From NCBI GenBank assembly GCA_014218235.1, contig CM024755.1, forward strand, positions 164,293,941 to 164,357,940: a stretch of DNA of 64,000 nt, read 5' to 3'. Positions 44,432-55,293 of the stretch are shown in pieces (position 1 is the first letter of the stretch; every line of letters begins with the position of its first letter). The translations under genes were made by a program, and so were the position numbers. The notes beneath the pieces were generated by a model. It made no database searches and had not been told where the DNA came from. It worked only from the letters and a program-made list of their open reading frames with translations. Origin of the DNA: Colocasia esculenta (lineage: Eukaryota; Streptophyta; Magnoliopsida; Alismatales; Araceae).

Positions 44432-46679
44432 TGTAACGACCTCGAGAGGCCGACCCTCGGCCTACGCCGAGGACCCGATTTTCGTGGTCGCCGCCCACGG
44501 ATCCGGGGACCCGGAAGGGATATAACATGAGTCTAACATAATATGTAAGGGAAATAAATGTAAACTACTAAACTTGAAGCACACACGCGGAAGCAGAAAG
44601 AAGAGCGAGACCGCAGCGTATCGCTCTAGGTACAGTCCCAACACACGCACAACTAGTACAAGTAAAAAGGGAAGGACAGAGCCCTTAGGGGCCCCGAGGA
44701 TGACGTATAACTGAAAGGGGGAAACTACTGCTAGCGGAGGGAACGATGACTACCGCCCCGCCTACTCCACCCGATGCGCGCCCTGCCGTTGTTGAGAAGT
44801 CTCACCTGGAAAAAGAAGGGATGAGCTTCACAACAAAAGCTCAGTAGGGACTACCAATCTCCTACTGGCCCTAGCAGGGAGAAGAATATATAAATAAATA
44901 ACAACAGTTATATCTTCTACTATAGAAGGGAAAGTGCGGAAGCAAAGCTACTAACTAGCAACGGATTGGAAGGACACCGCGATCGGAAACCCCATAAGAC
45001 CTGCACGTCGTGACCACCACACGGCTGGCAACACAGACAGAGAGAACCCTACCTAGACTAGAGACCCTAGCTACAGAAAACACTACCACTAGTCAACTGG
45101 TTAGGTGCATCCACTGATGTCTTATCCTCGACCCAGGTCCAAACCTCCACTCTCGTTAGAGTGGGGGTAGGAACACAAAGTACACAACAGTAACCGTCGT
45201 AGTCTGGCATAACTACGGTGCCACGCCTGGCCTCTCCAAGTGGTTCCGGGGCCACAAAGAGCAAGGCAGTGAGAAAAGGACTAGTTGGCATGCACTGAGT
45301 AGATCTCCGGCCGTCCTCGGTGTCCCAGACTAACTAAGAGATCTCTACAAATGACTCGATGCCGCTATCCTAACCACCATTTTCCCATCAACTCTAGAGT
45401 CTATGACTTGAGTACGCTCATTACCCCGAACGCTCCCTCTAGGGTGCACGAGGATAGGGGTCTCAGGTAAATGGTAACAACCTCTATCACGGAACAATCC
45501 CTAAGGTGCCGAGCACCGGGCGAACAACTAGTGTAGAACCGTACTAAAAACCAGCACTGGTGCCACGAGTATAGAAAGAACCAGAAATGGTGAAGACTCT
45601 ACGAGAAATGGAACTCCACAAGAACTCACTTGTCTCTGGTGTTGTCGCTACTCCTAGGGCCATCGCGACATTGTCGCGACCCCATGGGCCGTCATGATGA
45701 TGTCGCGGTGGCCGAGCCGGTCATGACATCATCGCGACCTTTATACTGGTCGCGATCTCAGCCGAGGGGCGTCTCGGTATAGTCCTCCCAAGGACCACCC
45801 CAAAACTGATACAAACACATCCATACGGGGGAGGGGAGAATGGGAAACACATGAGAAAGGTTATAAACAACCAAACCACCCTCAAAAGCCCATAAAACAT
45901 GGATTACTAGAAATCTACGCTTGAGGGAAACCTCACTCACCAAGAGCATGATCCTCACACCCCACAACCCCAAACCACGGAGGAACAAGCTCTAAAGGGG
46001 AAGGGAGCATGCTAGAACGAGAGGAGAACAAGGGGTCCCTACCTCAAGGAGTAGAGCCGACCTGTTGAGGCCTTCACGTCGGAATAGCCACCTCCTTCTC
46101 GCCCCAAGAACCACGAGCACGTCGCCTACACCAAGGGGACATCACCTCCTCGCCACGAGCACCCAAGAACAAGCCAGGAATCGCCGGAGAAGAAGAGGGC
46201 TCGGAGGGGGAGGAAGAAGAAAGAAGAAGAAGAAAGGAAGGGGAAGAAGAAAGGGGGTCTCCTGCCTCAGTTTTGAATCGATGGGCCCCGAGACGCGACG
46301 GGTCGGCCCGACGCGACAACCAACATGTCGTGACAGCCATCCCCGGTGTGACACCAAAAGGTAGTCAAACCTCGAAGATCGAAAAACCAGAACGCGATGG
46401 CCTGCCAGGTCGCGTCAACGTTGTACTCCCCTGACACCTGACAAGACCGTTCTGACAGAAAGGACAGCGGTCAAATCGGTCAGAAAAGCAGTCGCGTCAC
46501 CTTCAAATGCTGCGACAAGAACGCGACGCCCACCCTATCGCGACCATGTCACGACAGCCAGGTGTGTCGCAACCAAAATCCTATCATGACAGGCTCCCCT
46601 GGCGTGACCATGTCGTGAACAGGGTGTCCGTCGTGACCCTGAGGACAGGGCCAAGGGCCCAAGAGGGCCGGGTCTTACA
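44432..46679 (-). repeat. Gypsy 5' LTR (2,248 bp)
   Basis: On the - strand it begins TGTAAGACCCGGCCC and ends CTCGAGGTCGTTACA. The partner is 37,285-39,567 plus 33,531-33,559. The two LTRs differ at many positions, so the insertion is not recent. It contains a TCGCGA-rich stretch near 45,650-45,760. Confidence 0.92.
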
Positions 46680-46684
46680 GGCAC

Positions 46685-47081
46685 GGTTGAAAAGATTGGG
46701 GGTAAGTTGAAAGGTGATGTCTTTGACTGTAGTGTACAAGTTTTGTTGATCTGACATACCCAAGTTGTTGAAGAAGTCAGTAATGGCAGTTGGTGAGTAC
46801 TTCTGTGATTTAAGAAGGGGAAGCCATCCTTGCTTTTCGAACAGATCTTCCAAGCCCTCAAACATATCTTCAAGGGAGGCAAAATCCACGTATCGTGGCT
46901 GCATGATTTTTTTGAAAACACCACGAACCCTACAGAGATCTAGGTTCTGTGGTACATTAACCTCTAAGGTGCGGTCTACCCTGTGTTTGCTCTAGCGCTC
47001 TGTAGGAGCCCTAGAACTGTCGCCTGCCTCTTGTGAATATTTTCTTTGATGAACAGAAACCATCTTCTGCCTGCTTGACAT
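46685..47081 (-). pseudogene. Putative plant transposon protein (PF20167-like), N-terminal half
   Basis: Starts at the ATG complementary to 47,079-47,081 (MSSRQKMVSVHQ). An in-frame TAG at about 46,995 is followed by RTLEVNVPQNLDL and RYVDFASLEDMFEGLEDLF. It runs to TPNLFNRA, where the gypsy with target GGCAC interrupts it. The frame continues exactly at 33,525 leftward. The family is widespread in plant retroelements; its biochemical role is not known to me. It is broken by one stop and by the insertion. Confidence 0.7.
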
Positions 47082-47416
47082 GGTGAGGATGGAGCAGAAG
47101 GAGGAATGGAGCAGATGGAGAAGATAGAAGAAGGATAGCAGCAGAGAAAGAGAGTGGAGATGGCGCTCTGAAGAGAAGGAGGGGTTTGGGTTAAATAAGG
47201 AGGATGCGACTGTTGGAGGAAGATGAGGGGTTGAAAGGTCGCGTGTCGACATTTAGGGTTATTTAATACCCTCTCAAAGTTAAATGACATAAGAAAAACT
47301 GGACAGAATGTTAACTGGTTCAAGTTTTGAACTGAACGGATTTCCGGTTGTCGATAGCCGCACTTCATCTATCGACAGCCACTGACACAAGATGCGTAGA
47401 AGTGGATTTTGATCAG

Positions 47417-47600
47417 AAATACATGACAAAACATATGTACATACTTCTGTACTTACATAGTTAGTAGAGTTTACAATGTTGCTGCATAACAGTGTAGCCT
47501 AATGGAATTATGTCTGTACATTGTAAGTAAATGTTCAAGTGTACAATAATGATTGAAATTTAAGAGTACAAAAAGAAGTACTTATAGACTTATATAGAAA
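47417..47600 (+). repeat. Second copy of the MURA 3' flank
   Basis: Repeats 25,691-25,890 in the same orientation. Shared words include AAAACATATGTACATACTTC, GTAGAGTTTACAATGTTGCT and AAGTGTACAATAATGATTG. It then passes into the right minisatellite array. Confidence 0.8.
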
Positions 47601-49030
47601 AAAAGTAGGTAACTATGTAACTGTGTAACTACTTCGAAAGTTGTTACTCAGTTACTAATACAGTACTTACAGACTTATGTAGAAAGAAAGTAAGTAATTA
47701 CATACTTACGCAGCTACACAGTTAAATGTGTAACTACTTCAAAAGTTCTTACACAGTTACAAAAAGAAGTACTTATAGACTTACATAGAAAAAAAAGGTA
47801 ATTACATACTTACACAGTTACATAGTTAACTGTGTAACTACTTCGAAAGTTGTTACTCAGTTACTAATACAGTACTTACAGACTTACATAGAAAGAAAGT
47901 AAGTAATTACATACTTACGCAGTTACACAGTTAACTGTGTAAGTACTTCAAAAGTTCTTACACAGTTACAAAAAGAAATACTTACAGACTTACGTAGAAA
48001 AAAGTAGGTAATTACATACTTACATAGTTACATAGTTAACTGTGTAACTACTTGAAAAGTTGTTACATAGTTACTAATACAGTACTTACAGACTTACGTA
48101 GAAAGAAAGTAAGTAATTACATACTTACGTAGTTACATAGTTAACTGTGTAACTACTTCAAAAGTTCTTACACAGTTACAAAAAGAAGTACTTACAGACT
48201 TACGTAGAAAAAAAAAAGGTAATTACATACTTACATAGTTACATAGTTAACTGTGTAACTACTTGGAAAGTTGTTACACAGTTACTAATATAGTACTTAC
48301 AGACTAACGTAGAAAGTAAGTAAGAAATTACATACGTACGCAGTTACACAGTTAACTATGTAAGTACTTAAAAAGTTCTTACATAGTTACAAAAAGAAGT
48401 ACTTTAAGACTTACGTAGAAAAGTAGGTAATTACATACTTACACAGTTATATAGTTAGTTGTGTAACTACTTCGAAAGTTGTTACACATTTACTAATACA
48501 GTACTTACAGACTTACGTAGAAAGAAAGTAAGTAATTACATACTTACGCAGTTACACAGTTAACTGTGTAAGTACTTCAAAAGTTCTTACACAGTTACAA
48601 AAAGAAGTACTTATAGACTTACGTAGAAAAAAAGTAGGCAATTACATACTTACGTAGTTACACAGTTACAAAGTTAACTGTGTAGCTACTTCAAAAGTTG
48701 TTACACAGTTACAAAAAGAAGTACTTACAAACTTTTGAAGTAGGTAATTACATACTTACGTAGTTACACAGTTAACTGTGTAACTTAACTGTGTAACTAC
48801 TTCATAAGTAGTTATACAGTTACACAGTTAACTGTGTGTAACTACTTCATAAGTTCTTACACAGTTAAATAATTAACTGTGTGTAACTACTTCATAAGTT
48901 GTTACATAGTTACAAAAAGAAGTATTTACATACGTATGTAGAAAGATAGTAAGTAATTACATATTTACGCAGTTACACAGTTAAACTACTTCAAAAGTTG
49001 TTACACAGTTACTGGTACAAGTACTTACAT
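47600..49030. repeat. Right subterminal minisatellite array, block 1
   Basis: About 1.4 kb of the same minisatellite as at 15,816, in opposite orientation: GGTAATTACATACTTAC, GCAGTTACACAGTTAACTG, TACTTACAGACTTACGTAG. A and B subunits (with and without AAAGAAAGTAAG) alternate here too, ending near 49,030. Confidence 0.9.
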
Positions 49031-49538
49031 TAAATTCCCCTTGTGGATTTAAATCATGCTCTTGCGCATTAAGAGAACATCTAACAACCTATACCTATAT
49101 CATCTAACTTACAATATAGTGCTCACCTATATCATCTTCAAAACTCAATTCACATACTCTAATAATAATGATAATAGAATATGGGATTTGCATACGTACA
49201 AGTTATATTATAGTAGTGAGTTACAAGCATTTTATGGCTGCTGTTGTATTTTAATTGCCATGGATGCGAGGAATTTTAGTAGTCAGATACATTATTGAAC
49301 TAAAGAACATTACCCAGGAACCACATGATCTTTGTTTTACAGAAATGTGGTCAGTACATATGTCTTTGCCTTCCCCGATCTAACATGCTTAATTTATACA
49401 ATATTCTATAACTAAACAAAATGGAACCCATTCTAGAGAGTACACATTTCCTTGCCTTCCCTCATACAACATGCTTAATTTACATTCATTTTGTGACTAA
49501 CATGCGAGAGACAACCTAACTTGAAGCTTGAACATCCT
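49031..49538. other. 3' side of the GRF gene, no feature seen
   Basis: Unique AT-rich sequence between array block 1 and the GRF gene's stop codon. A doubled ATTTCCTTGCCTTCCC / ATGTCTTTGCCTTCCC motif with AACATGCTTAATTTA occurs twice (49,363 and 49,446), perhaps a small local duplication in the 3' UTR. Confidence 0.5.
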
Positions 49539-50007
49539 TTAATTATCAGCCTCCTCTGTTGTCAAGGTGGATATTACTCGACCAAGGGTTGTAGCAATCC
49601 TAGTCTTCTTCTCTAGCTGAAGTTGAAGTTCTTGTACCTGTTTTCTTAAAATTTCATTCTCTACACCTAGTTTCTGCATCATCTCATCTCTGTTACATTC
49701 GCACTTTACACTACATGATGGCCCAACAGCCAAAAAATCATCACACCACATGAAGAACTTGCATGATCCTTTCTGCACAACAAAGAAGAATGAACATAGT
49801 ACTTCAACAATGTAAGGCCTCACCTATACTGAGCATTACAAAGAAATAATCAGTGCCACGAAGTCCACAGCATATACGGACCTTGCACTTATAATATTTG
49901 CGATTGGGATTGTTAGTAGTGTGACTTGTTAGTATATCACACCACCCATATCCACATAAACATCGCAGAGGTGGTACTTTCATCGAGGAAGAACCAGTAG
50001 ATGCCAT
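49539..50007 (-). CDS. GRF-type zinc-finger / coiled-coil protein of the MULE, apparently intact
   Basis: Two exons: 50,007-49,882 (42 codons, from ATG) and 49,772-49,539 (77 codons plus stop). They are joined by a GT-AG intron (donor CAAG|GTCCGT, acceptor GTGCAG|AAAGG). The product of 119 residues starts MASTGSSSMK. It has the GRF finger CLCGYGWCDIL, TTNNPNRKYYKC, KGSCKFFMWCDDF, and a heptad-like helix (LGVENEILRKQVQELQLQLE). GRF fingers bind nucleic acids in other proteins; here the role is unknown. The gene lies between the two blocks of the right array. No stop or frameshift is visible, unlike the other MULE genes. Unspliced, the exon 1 frame runs 25 codons into the intron. Confidence 0.72.
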
Positions 50008-50214
50008 CGCAAAGGTGGTAATTTCTCTAGATCCTACAATTTTGGTGTGTATAATGATCCGATTCTTGTGCAGTACAAATACAAGTTGATGGATAGGGAT
50101 TGCACTTAAAAAATTTCAACACCCCTTCAATGGTCCTTAAGGATTGAAAATGCAGCTACACTTTTGCAGCATGTCCACAACATATAAATTGGGAACTCAT
50201 CAAATAAACACACT
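50008..50214. other. 5' side of the GRF gene
   Basis: About 200 bp of unique AT-rich sequence between the GRF start codon and array block 2. It is the only place for a promoter other than the array itself. No certain TATA box was found. Confidence 0.4.
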
Positions 50215-50870
50215 CTGCAAAGTTGTTACACAGTTACACAGTTAACTGTGTAACATAGTTAAAATATGTAACTACTTCTCAAGTAGTTACACAGTTACTC
50301 ACTTAGATAGTTAACTGTGTAACTACTTGAGAAGTTGTTACACAGTTACACAGTTAACTGTGTAACTACTTGGAAAGTTGTTACATAGTTAATAAATACA
50401 GTACTTATAGACTTACGTACAAAGAAAGTAGGTAATTACATACTTACGCAGTTACACAGTTAACTATGTAACTACTTTGAAAGTTGTTACACAGTTAGAC
50501 ATACAAATACTTACACACTTACGTAGAAAAAAAGAGAGATAATTACATACTTACACAGTTAACATATGTAACTACTTTTGAAGTTGTTACACAGTTACTC
50601 AGTTACACAGTTAACTGTGTAACTACTTGGAAAGTTGTTACACAGTTAACAAATACAGTACTTATAGACTTTCGTACAAAGAAAGTAGGTAATTACATAC
50701 TTATGCAGTTACATAGTTAACTTTGTAACTACTTCAAAAGTTGTTACATCGTTAGAAATACAAATACTTATACACTTACGTAGAAAAAAAAAAGGTAATT
50801 ACATACTTACACAGTTAACATATGTAACTACTTCACAAGTTCTTACACAGTTACTGTGTAACACAGTTAC
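50215..50870. repeat. Right subterminal minisatellite array, block 2
   Basis: Same units as block 1, including CACAGTTAACTGTG and CATATGTAACTACTT words. It is the inverse counterpart of the outer part of the left array and joins the right TIR at about 50,870. Confidence 0.9.
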
Positions 50871-51521
50871 CACAGTAAATACTTTCAGAGTAACATGTCT
50901 TTTTACTCTACTGTAACTCTGTAAGTAGAAAACTGGTGGTTAGTATTAACGTAGATAACTCCTGCATTCAGAATAGAAAAATGTGGATTTGAGAACTGCA
51001 TGAAAAAGTGGAGTAAATAACAAATAGTAGTGAGACAAAAGCCTCTGACTACTACTACCGGATCTGGATGAAACATTGTTGGCAAGAAAAGCCTCTGGCG
51101 ACTAACGGATGTGGATCTACGGAGGAGAAAGGGGGTAGGTGGAACCAATGTCTATCGGAATGCCACTGACCAACCCACCTTCACTGCGGATAGAAGGAAA
51201 CGACGACCAACTTAGGAAAGTTCACCGGAGGCCAGAATCTTTCACCCAAACGGCAACCCTGCACTCCTCTTCGCAGCGCTGCGGCGAGAAGCGTTTTGCC
51301 ATTGCGTGCCTTCTTCGAAAGGCTTTAAAGCCGGCGACGCTCACGGGTCAGCTGTGGCTAGGGGTAGAATTGGCATTTAGGAGAAGATGGATAACGTCGG
51401 TTAACGTCAAGGACTGGAAATTATAACCCGCATAAAGCAGGGACTATGCGTTGAGGGAAAAGCTGATAGGGATGGGAAAATAAGTGTTGGCCCCTGCCAG
51501 GGACCAACAATTAATTCTCTC
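50870..51521 (-). repeat. MULE right terminal inverted repeat, unique part
   Basis: Inverse of 15,161-15,815 with scattered substitutions and small indels. Shared examples are GGTGGAACCAATGTCTATCG and GATGAAACATTGTTGGCAAG. It ends GACCAACAATTAATTCTCTC before the TATTTTTTA duplication. Confidence 0.9.
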
Positions 51522-51530
51522 TATTTTTTA

Positions 51531-52465
51531 TTTCTTCCACAGTTCTGTCCACTATTCCTTGTAGTTTGACGGTTGATATAACTATGATTTCCTCTAAATT
51601 TGGATAGACTTGATGAGACAAAAATTTGAAGGGTATACTTGAGAGTACGGGAGGTTTCAGGGATATGTATATAATTAACTCTTTAAGAGTTCGTCTTAAC
51701 CACAAGCTAAGGTCAGATTCCAACAGCCAAGGCCGATCCGAGCATAGTTGGGTTAAGAGATGATCACCCCCTCCCACCCTGCACACCTCTCTCTCTCTCT
51801 ATAGAGAGAGAGAGAGACACACACACACACACAAACACAAAGGTAATTTTGTCTTTCAATCCCTACCCCACAGTTCCATCCATTGTTTGGTGGAATATTC
51901 TTTATATTTTAAGAGTCAGTTAATTCTAAGGGTATAACTGATCAATTTTCTCTGAAGATTGGGTATACTTGATGAGACGAAGATTTGAAAGATATATATG
52001 AGCATACTAGTGATTTCAGCGGTGTATATATTATGTATTTTTCCAAATTTGGAAATTCCCTTGCTATAGGTTGCATAAAAATATAAAAGTTTGGATTTAA
52101 AGCTAAATTCTAATATAGTGGCCATGCCTCCTTGATAAGGTGCCCACATGAGTAAAGTGAAAATTATTATAGTTCATGCTTGATATGTAAAATCTTGAAC
52201 AATCAATTGAAAATAAAGTTACGAAGTAATTGTCATATCTTTCTCGATTAACAAGTCCTTATCTAGTAAAGTGGTAAAACTCATACACTCCCTTGTTATA
52301 ACTCACCTTTGAGATGTAAACTCTTGAATGCCAGATTAAATAAATGATAAAGGAATAGTCTGTAGTTTTGTTGTCATTATTTTGTAATCACCTTCGATGT
52401 TGAAATTTAGGAATTCTCTTATTATAGCTCACATAATGTAAAATCTTGATTTTTAAATTTGAAAG
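51531..52465. other. Right flank of the MULE, no gene seen
   Basis: AT-rich. It contains CT/GA/CA microsatellites at 51,785-51,838 and a pair of similar segments (GACTTGATGAGACAAAAATT at about 51,607 and ACTTGATGAGACGAAGATT at about 51,967), suggesting a ~350-bp local duplication. No coding fragment is recognised. Confidence 0.5.
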
Positions 52466-53017
52466 TGTAACAACCTGAATTTTTAAATACTTAAATAAAT
52501 ACATAAAACTTATTATCACATATGAAAGTATAGACTATGTATTAAATTTAAAACTTTTATTAGAAACTAAATAAAGTTTTACAATATCTAGCAATGAAAT
52601 TGGGTCAATTACATGATTAGGCCAATGAAGAACCCATTCTCACATGTGGGATATTAAATAAAATACCAAATAATTTATATTTGGAGATTAAATAATATAT
52701 TTCAACCCTTGAATGTGTATTTCTACCAACATAGGATCTAATTAAAAAAATAATCCCCAAAATTTGTAACTCACCAACCCATGTGAGAGAAAGGCTTAAT
52801 TCTAAGCCTAATTGGACTCAAAATTTGCAATAAAATCTAGCTCAATGATGGGGTACAAATTTTTTGTCATTCCTTCCGTCAATAAGGATCCAAAAGATGA
52901 CAAATTCCCATTGAGAGAGGTCCAATTTATAGCCCCATTGGCACCCTTTAGAAAGTTGCCTAAATTGAACATCTCTTGACCTAGCTTTATAAATACATCT
53001 TATAAGTCATCTCTTTG

Positions 53018-53256
53018 AGTGCGCAAGGGGGCGGCCCAACTGTTTGGGACCCTCGCAAGCACACCAGGCGTACACAGGTTCGATCCTGCAGCGGTTTCAC
53101 TCAGGCGATTTTTGAGGATTTATAAGTTGTTTCTTTCAGGATTTAAAAGGCCAAGGGCGCAAGGAGGGTGGGTGGGGTCCCGGGTTTTGAACCCGGGACA
53201 GGCTGTCGTTCACCTAGTGGCAAGCCACTAGGTATCTCTAACCAAAAAAAAAAAAA
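53018..53256 (+). mobile_element. tRNA-type SINE (~240 bp)
   Basis: An A-box-like GCGGCCCAACTGTTTGG (53,031-53,047) and a B-box GGTTCGATCC (53,078-53,087) about 31 bp later mark a pol III promoter. A hairpin GTCCCGGGTTTTGAACCCGG follows, and a 13-A tail ends it (53,244-53,256). Flanks TCATCTCTTTG (53,007-53,017) and TCACTTCTTTG (53,258-53,268) look like a target duplication with two changes. There is no cloverleaf, so it is not a tRNA gene. Confidence 0.68.
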
Positions 53257-55293
53257 ACTCACTTCTTTGCAACCCTAGCATTAGTTAGGGGATGTTGTGG
53301 CTGTTGATAAGTTGATGAACATGGGAGAAGTAGAGAACCTTGTCTCCATCCCCGACCTATCGAGTTCTCCATCGTTCTTCATCAATTTCACTTAGATCAA
53401 CACAAAAGGTGGATAGCCTCGGCCCAAATCCTAATTAAACGAATGTGTAGGTCAATATTGATATCTACAACATGATAATAACGCTTCCCCCAATTTGTAT
53501 CTTGTCTATTGCATGTATTTTATGGATCTATCTCTGTTATCCCATTCTAGATCCATCCCCATGTTTATATCATGTTTGATCATTATCCGTAATTTTTATC
53601 AAGAGGATATATCGTATTTTCAATGACATCATCACTATGTATGTTTTCATGCATTTTCAATTTAATATCATGTAAACCTTACCCTAGTCATGATAGAATC
53701 TTGTTCAACAGATACTATGAATCTTTGGCATGTCTAGATTCGAACCATGATATTTTCCCCAAATTTAATCAGTTAATCATGTGTATTAAGTGTTTTAGGA
53801 TTAGGTATTCTGTTTTTAAGTTTCTTCACAGACCTTCTTAAAACATGGGAAAAACACTAGATTTCGTCTAATTGAATGTTCTTGTAGGTTTAGGGTCATG
53901 TTAACAATATTTTTGATGTATTTCCTCTCTTTTTATTACATTGGAAGTTGAGAAAATAGGTCTTATTTTGAGATTGGCTGAAATCAAGATTTTTGGACCC
54001 CAGATCCTAGATGCTCCTAGTCGACTTAACATGACTGCTCTTAGCTGACCTGGTGCGACTAGAGTCGCGCCAGGGTCCCAAGGCGCAACTAAGATGGGCT
54101 AGATGCACCACCCCCTTAAGGCGCCTCTCTAGACACGCCTAACCCTGTGAGCGTGTCCAGATGGTCTTCGAGTCACGTTAGGGTCTCAGGGTGCAACTAG
54201 GATGGGCTAGATGCTCCACCCCCTTAAGGTGCTCTCTAGACACCCTAGACCCTATAGGCACGTCTATATTGTCTTCGTTGGATTATTCGTATTTCTGTTT
54301 TTGATGGTCTCATAAAGGTCAAACATGAGATATTAAGTTTGTTTTAGTCTTAAAATGTGTCATATAGTCCTAAATAAATTTAAGTGGTAAATACTTAAAG
54401 AGAAATATCGCTATCATGATGTTCTTATCGTACTTTTTCTTATCATTTGCTCCATGTTGATTGAAATTGTGCAATACATGTTAATTTAAAACAAATTTGA
54501 TCATGTGAATGCATTCATTTTTAAACCCATGTGATAGCTGTGCTTCAAGTTATGAGGATGTGATTTTTAGGACATATGTATTATTTTTTATTTGGATTCA
54601 TGACTCCTCGATAGAGCATGATCCATACTGAGTTATTACTACGAACACCCCTTGGTGATGTACGGACCCTCCATCAGGTATTTCTTATGTCAAACTAGAA
54701 TGACTTCATCAAGACCTCTAAAAGTCTCCTTTGCTCATGGATTCCCACATGGTTGACGAGTAGATTGTACCGTACCCATACTATTTATCAAGAGCCACGT
54801 TAGACCTATATGATGTGTCTCAACTGGCCTATATAAGAAACCCGATCATTACATTTAAATGTGCCCATATCTATGGGAGTGACTCTAAATATGTTGTCTA
54901 ACTTGCGCACGTCTCTTTGTCCCTTGACCGTACCTTATCTAGACTGTGCAGACTTATGTCTACCCATGTTTTACCTCTGATCTAATAGCTATATGTCTCT
55001 GTCATGTTCGAATGTCCATCCATCTTATAAAGTCCTTGAGATCATGTCCTATGTTCATACCACAAGCTTGTTTCTTGGAATTTGTTTGGCCAAGATTATG
55101 AAAAATGTTTTTAAAAAGTATGAAAAGTATTTTATAAGGGACTTCAGTCCAATCTTCTCAAAAGTATCAAAAATTGTTTGATAAGAATACCTATGCATCT
55201 AAGGACTTTGTCTAATCTTGAGAGGAGCACCCAAAGTAATCATAACCATGAGAGTAATTGACTTGTGGTGTTTAGCATTGTACTGATAAGTTA
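53257..55293 (+). other. Interior of the + LTR, no gene
   Basis: Non-coding LTR sequence. It includes a duplicated ~130-bp block (GGATGGGCTAGATGC and GCGTGTCCAGATGGTCTTCG-like words at about 54,090 and 54,205). Short frames here show no recognisable protein. Confidence 0.5.

Larger units (their letters stand above)
33531..46679 (-). mobile_element. Chromoviral Ty3/gypsy retrotransposon, nested, 13.1 kb with inner insertion
   Basis: Complete limits: TG/CA ends and target duplication GGCAC at 33,526-33,530 and 46,680-46,684. Order on the - strand is 5' LTR (44,432-46,679), primer-binding site, gag, protease, RT, RNase H, integrase, chromodomain-like end, polypurine tract, 3' LTR (39,567 down to 37,285, then 33,559-33,531). 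The 3' LTR is split by a solo LTR. The order PR-RT-RH-INT with a chromodomain end is that of chromoviruses (Tekay/Del-like). The coding region is dead, with stops, frameshifts and an RT deletion. Confidence 0.93.
31795..47416 (-). mobile_element. Remnant of a PF20167-type retroelement, interrupted by a gypsy
   Basis: Non-MULE DNA lying between minisatellite (left) and the duplicated MURA flank (right). It carries one gene for a 'putative plant transposon protein', read right to left, and GTCGACAG/GTCGACAAC words at both margins (31,799-32,255 and 47,240-47,385). After the gene comes TTGTCAAAAAAGGGGAGAA (- strand, about 32,395), a purine-rich stretch of the kind found before 3' LTRs. I could not prove LTRs or a target duplication, so the outer limits are set by where MULE sequence resumes. 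It contains the complete gypsy at 33,531-46,679. Confidence 0.6.
15161..51521. mobile_element. Giant Mutator-like element (MULE), 36.4 kb including nested insertions
   Basis: The ends are inverse copies: GGGAGAATTAATTGTTGG at 15,161 and GAGAGAATTAATTGTTGG read leftward from 51,521. They are flanked by the identical 9-bp duplication TATTTTTTA (15,152-15,160 and 51,522-51,530), the hallmark of MULE insertion. The inverted similarity continues about 650 bp and then merges into minisatellite arrays on both sides. Cargo is a MURA transposase pseudogene (+), an Ulp1-like pseudogene (-), a GRF zinc-finger gene (-) and a partial MURA 5' exon copy. Nested insertions (solo LTR, LINE, and a PF20167 element containing a gypsy with a solo LTR) account for about 22.6 kb. 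The Ulp1-like cargo places it near KAONASHI-type MULEs. Confidence 0.92.

Noticed and set aside
46992..47368. Two frames of 86 and 130 codons upstream of the PF20167-type gene
   Set aside because: They are out of frame with the recognised protein and lie in its CT-rich 5' leader.
53018..53100. A tRNA gene, from the B-box GGTTCGATCC
   Set aside because: No cloverleaf or anticodon arm can be drawn; the A13 tail and duplicated flanks fit a SINE.
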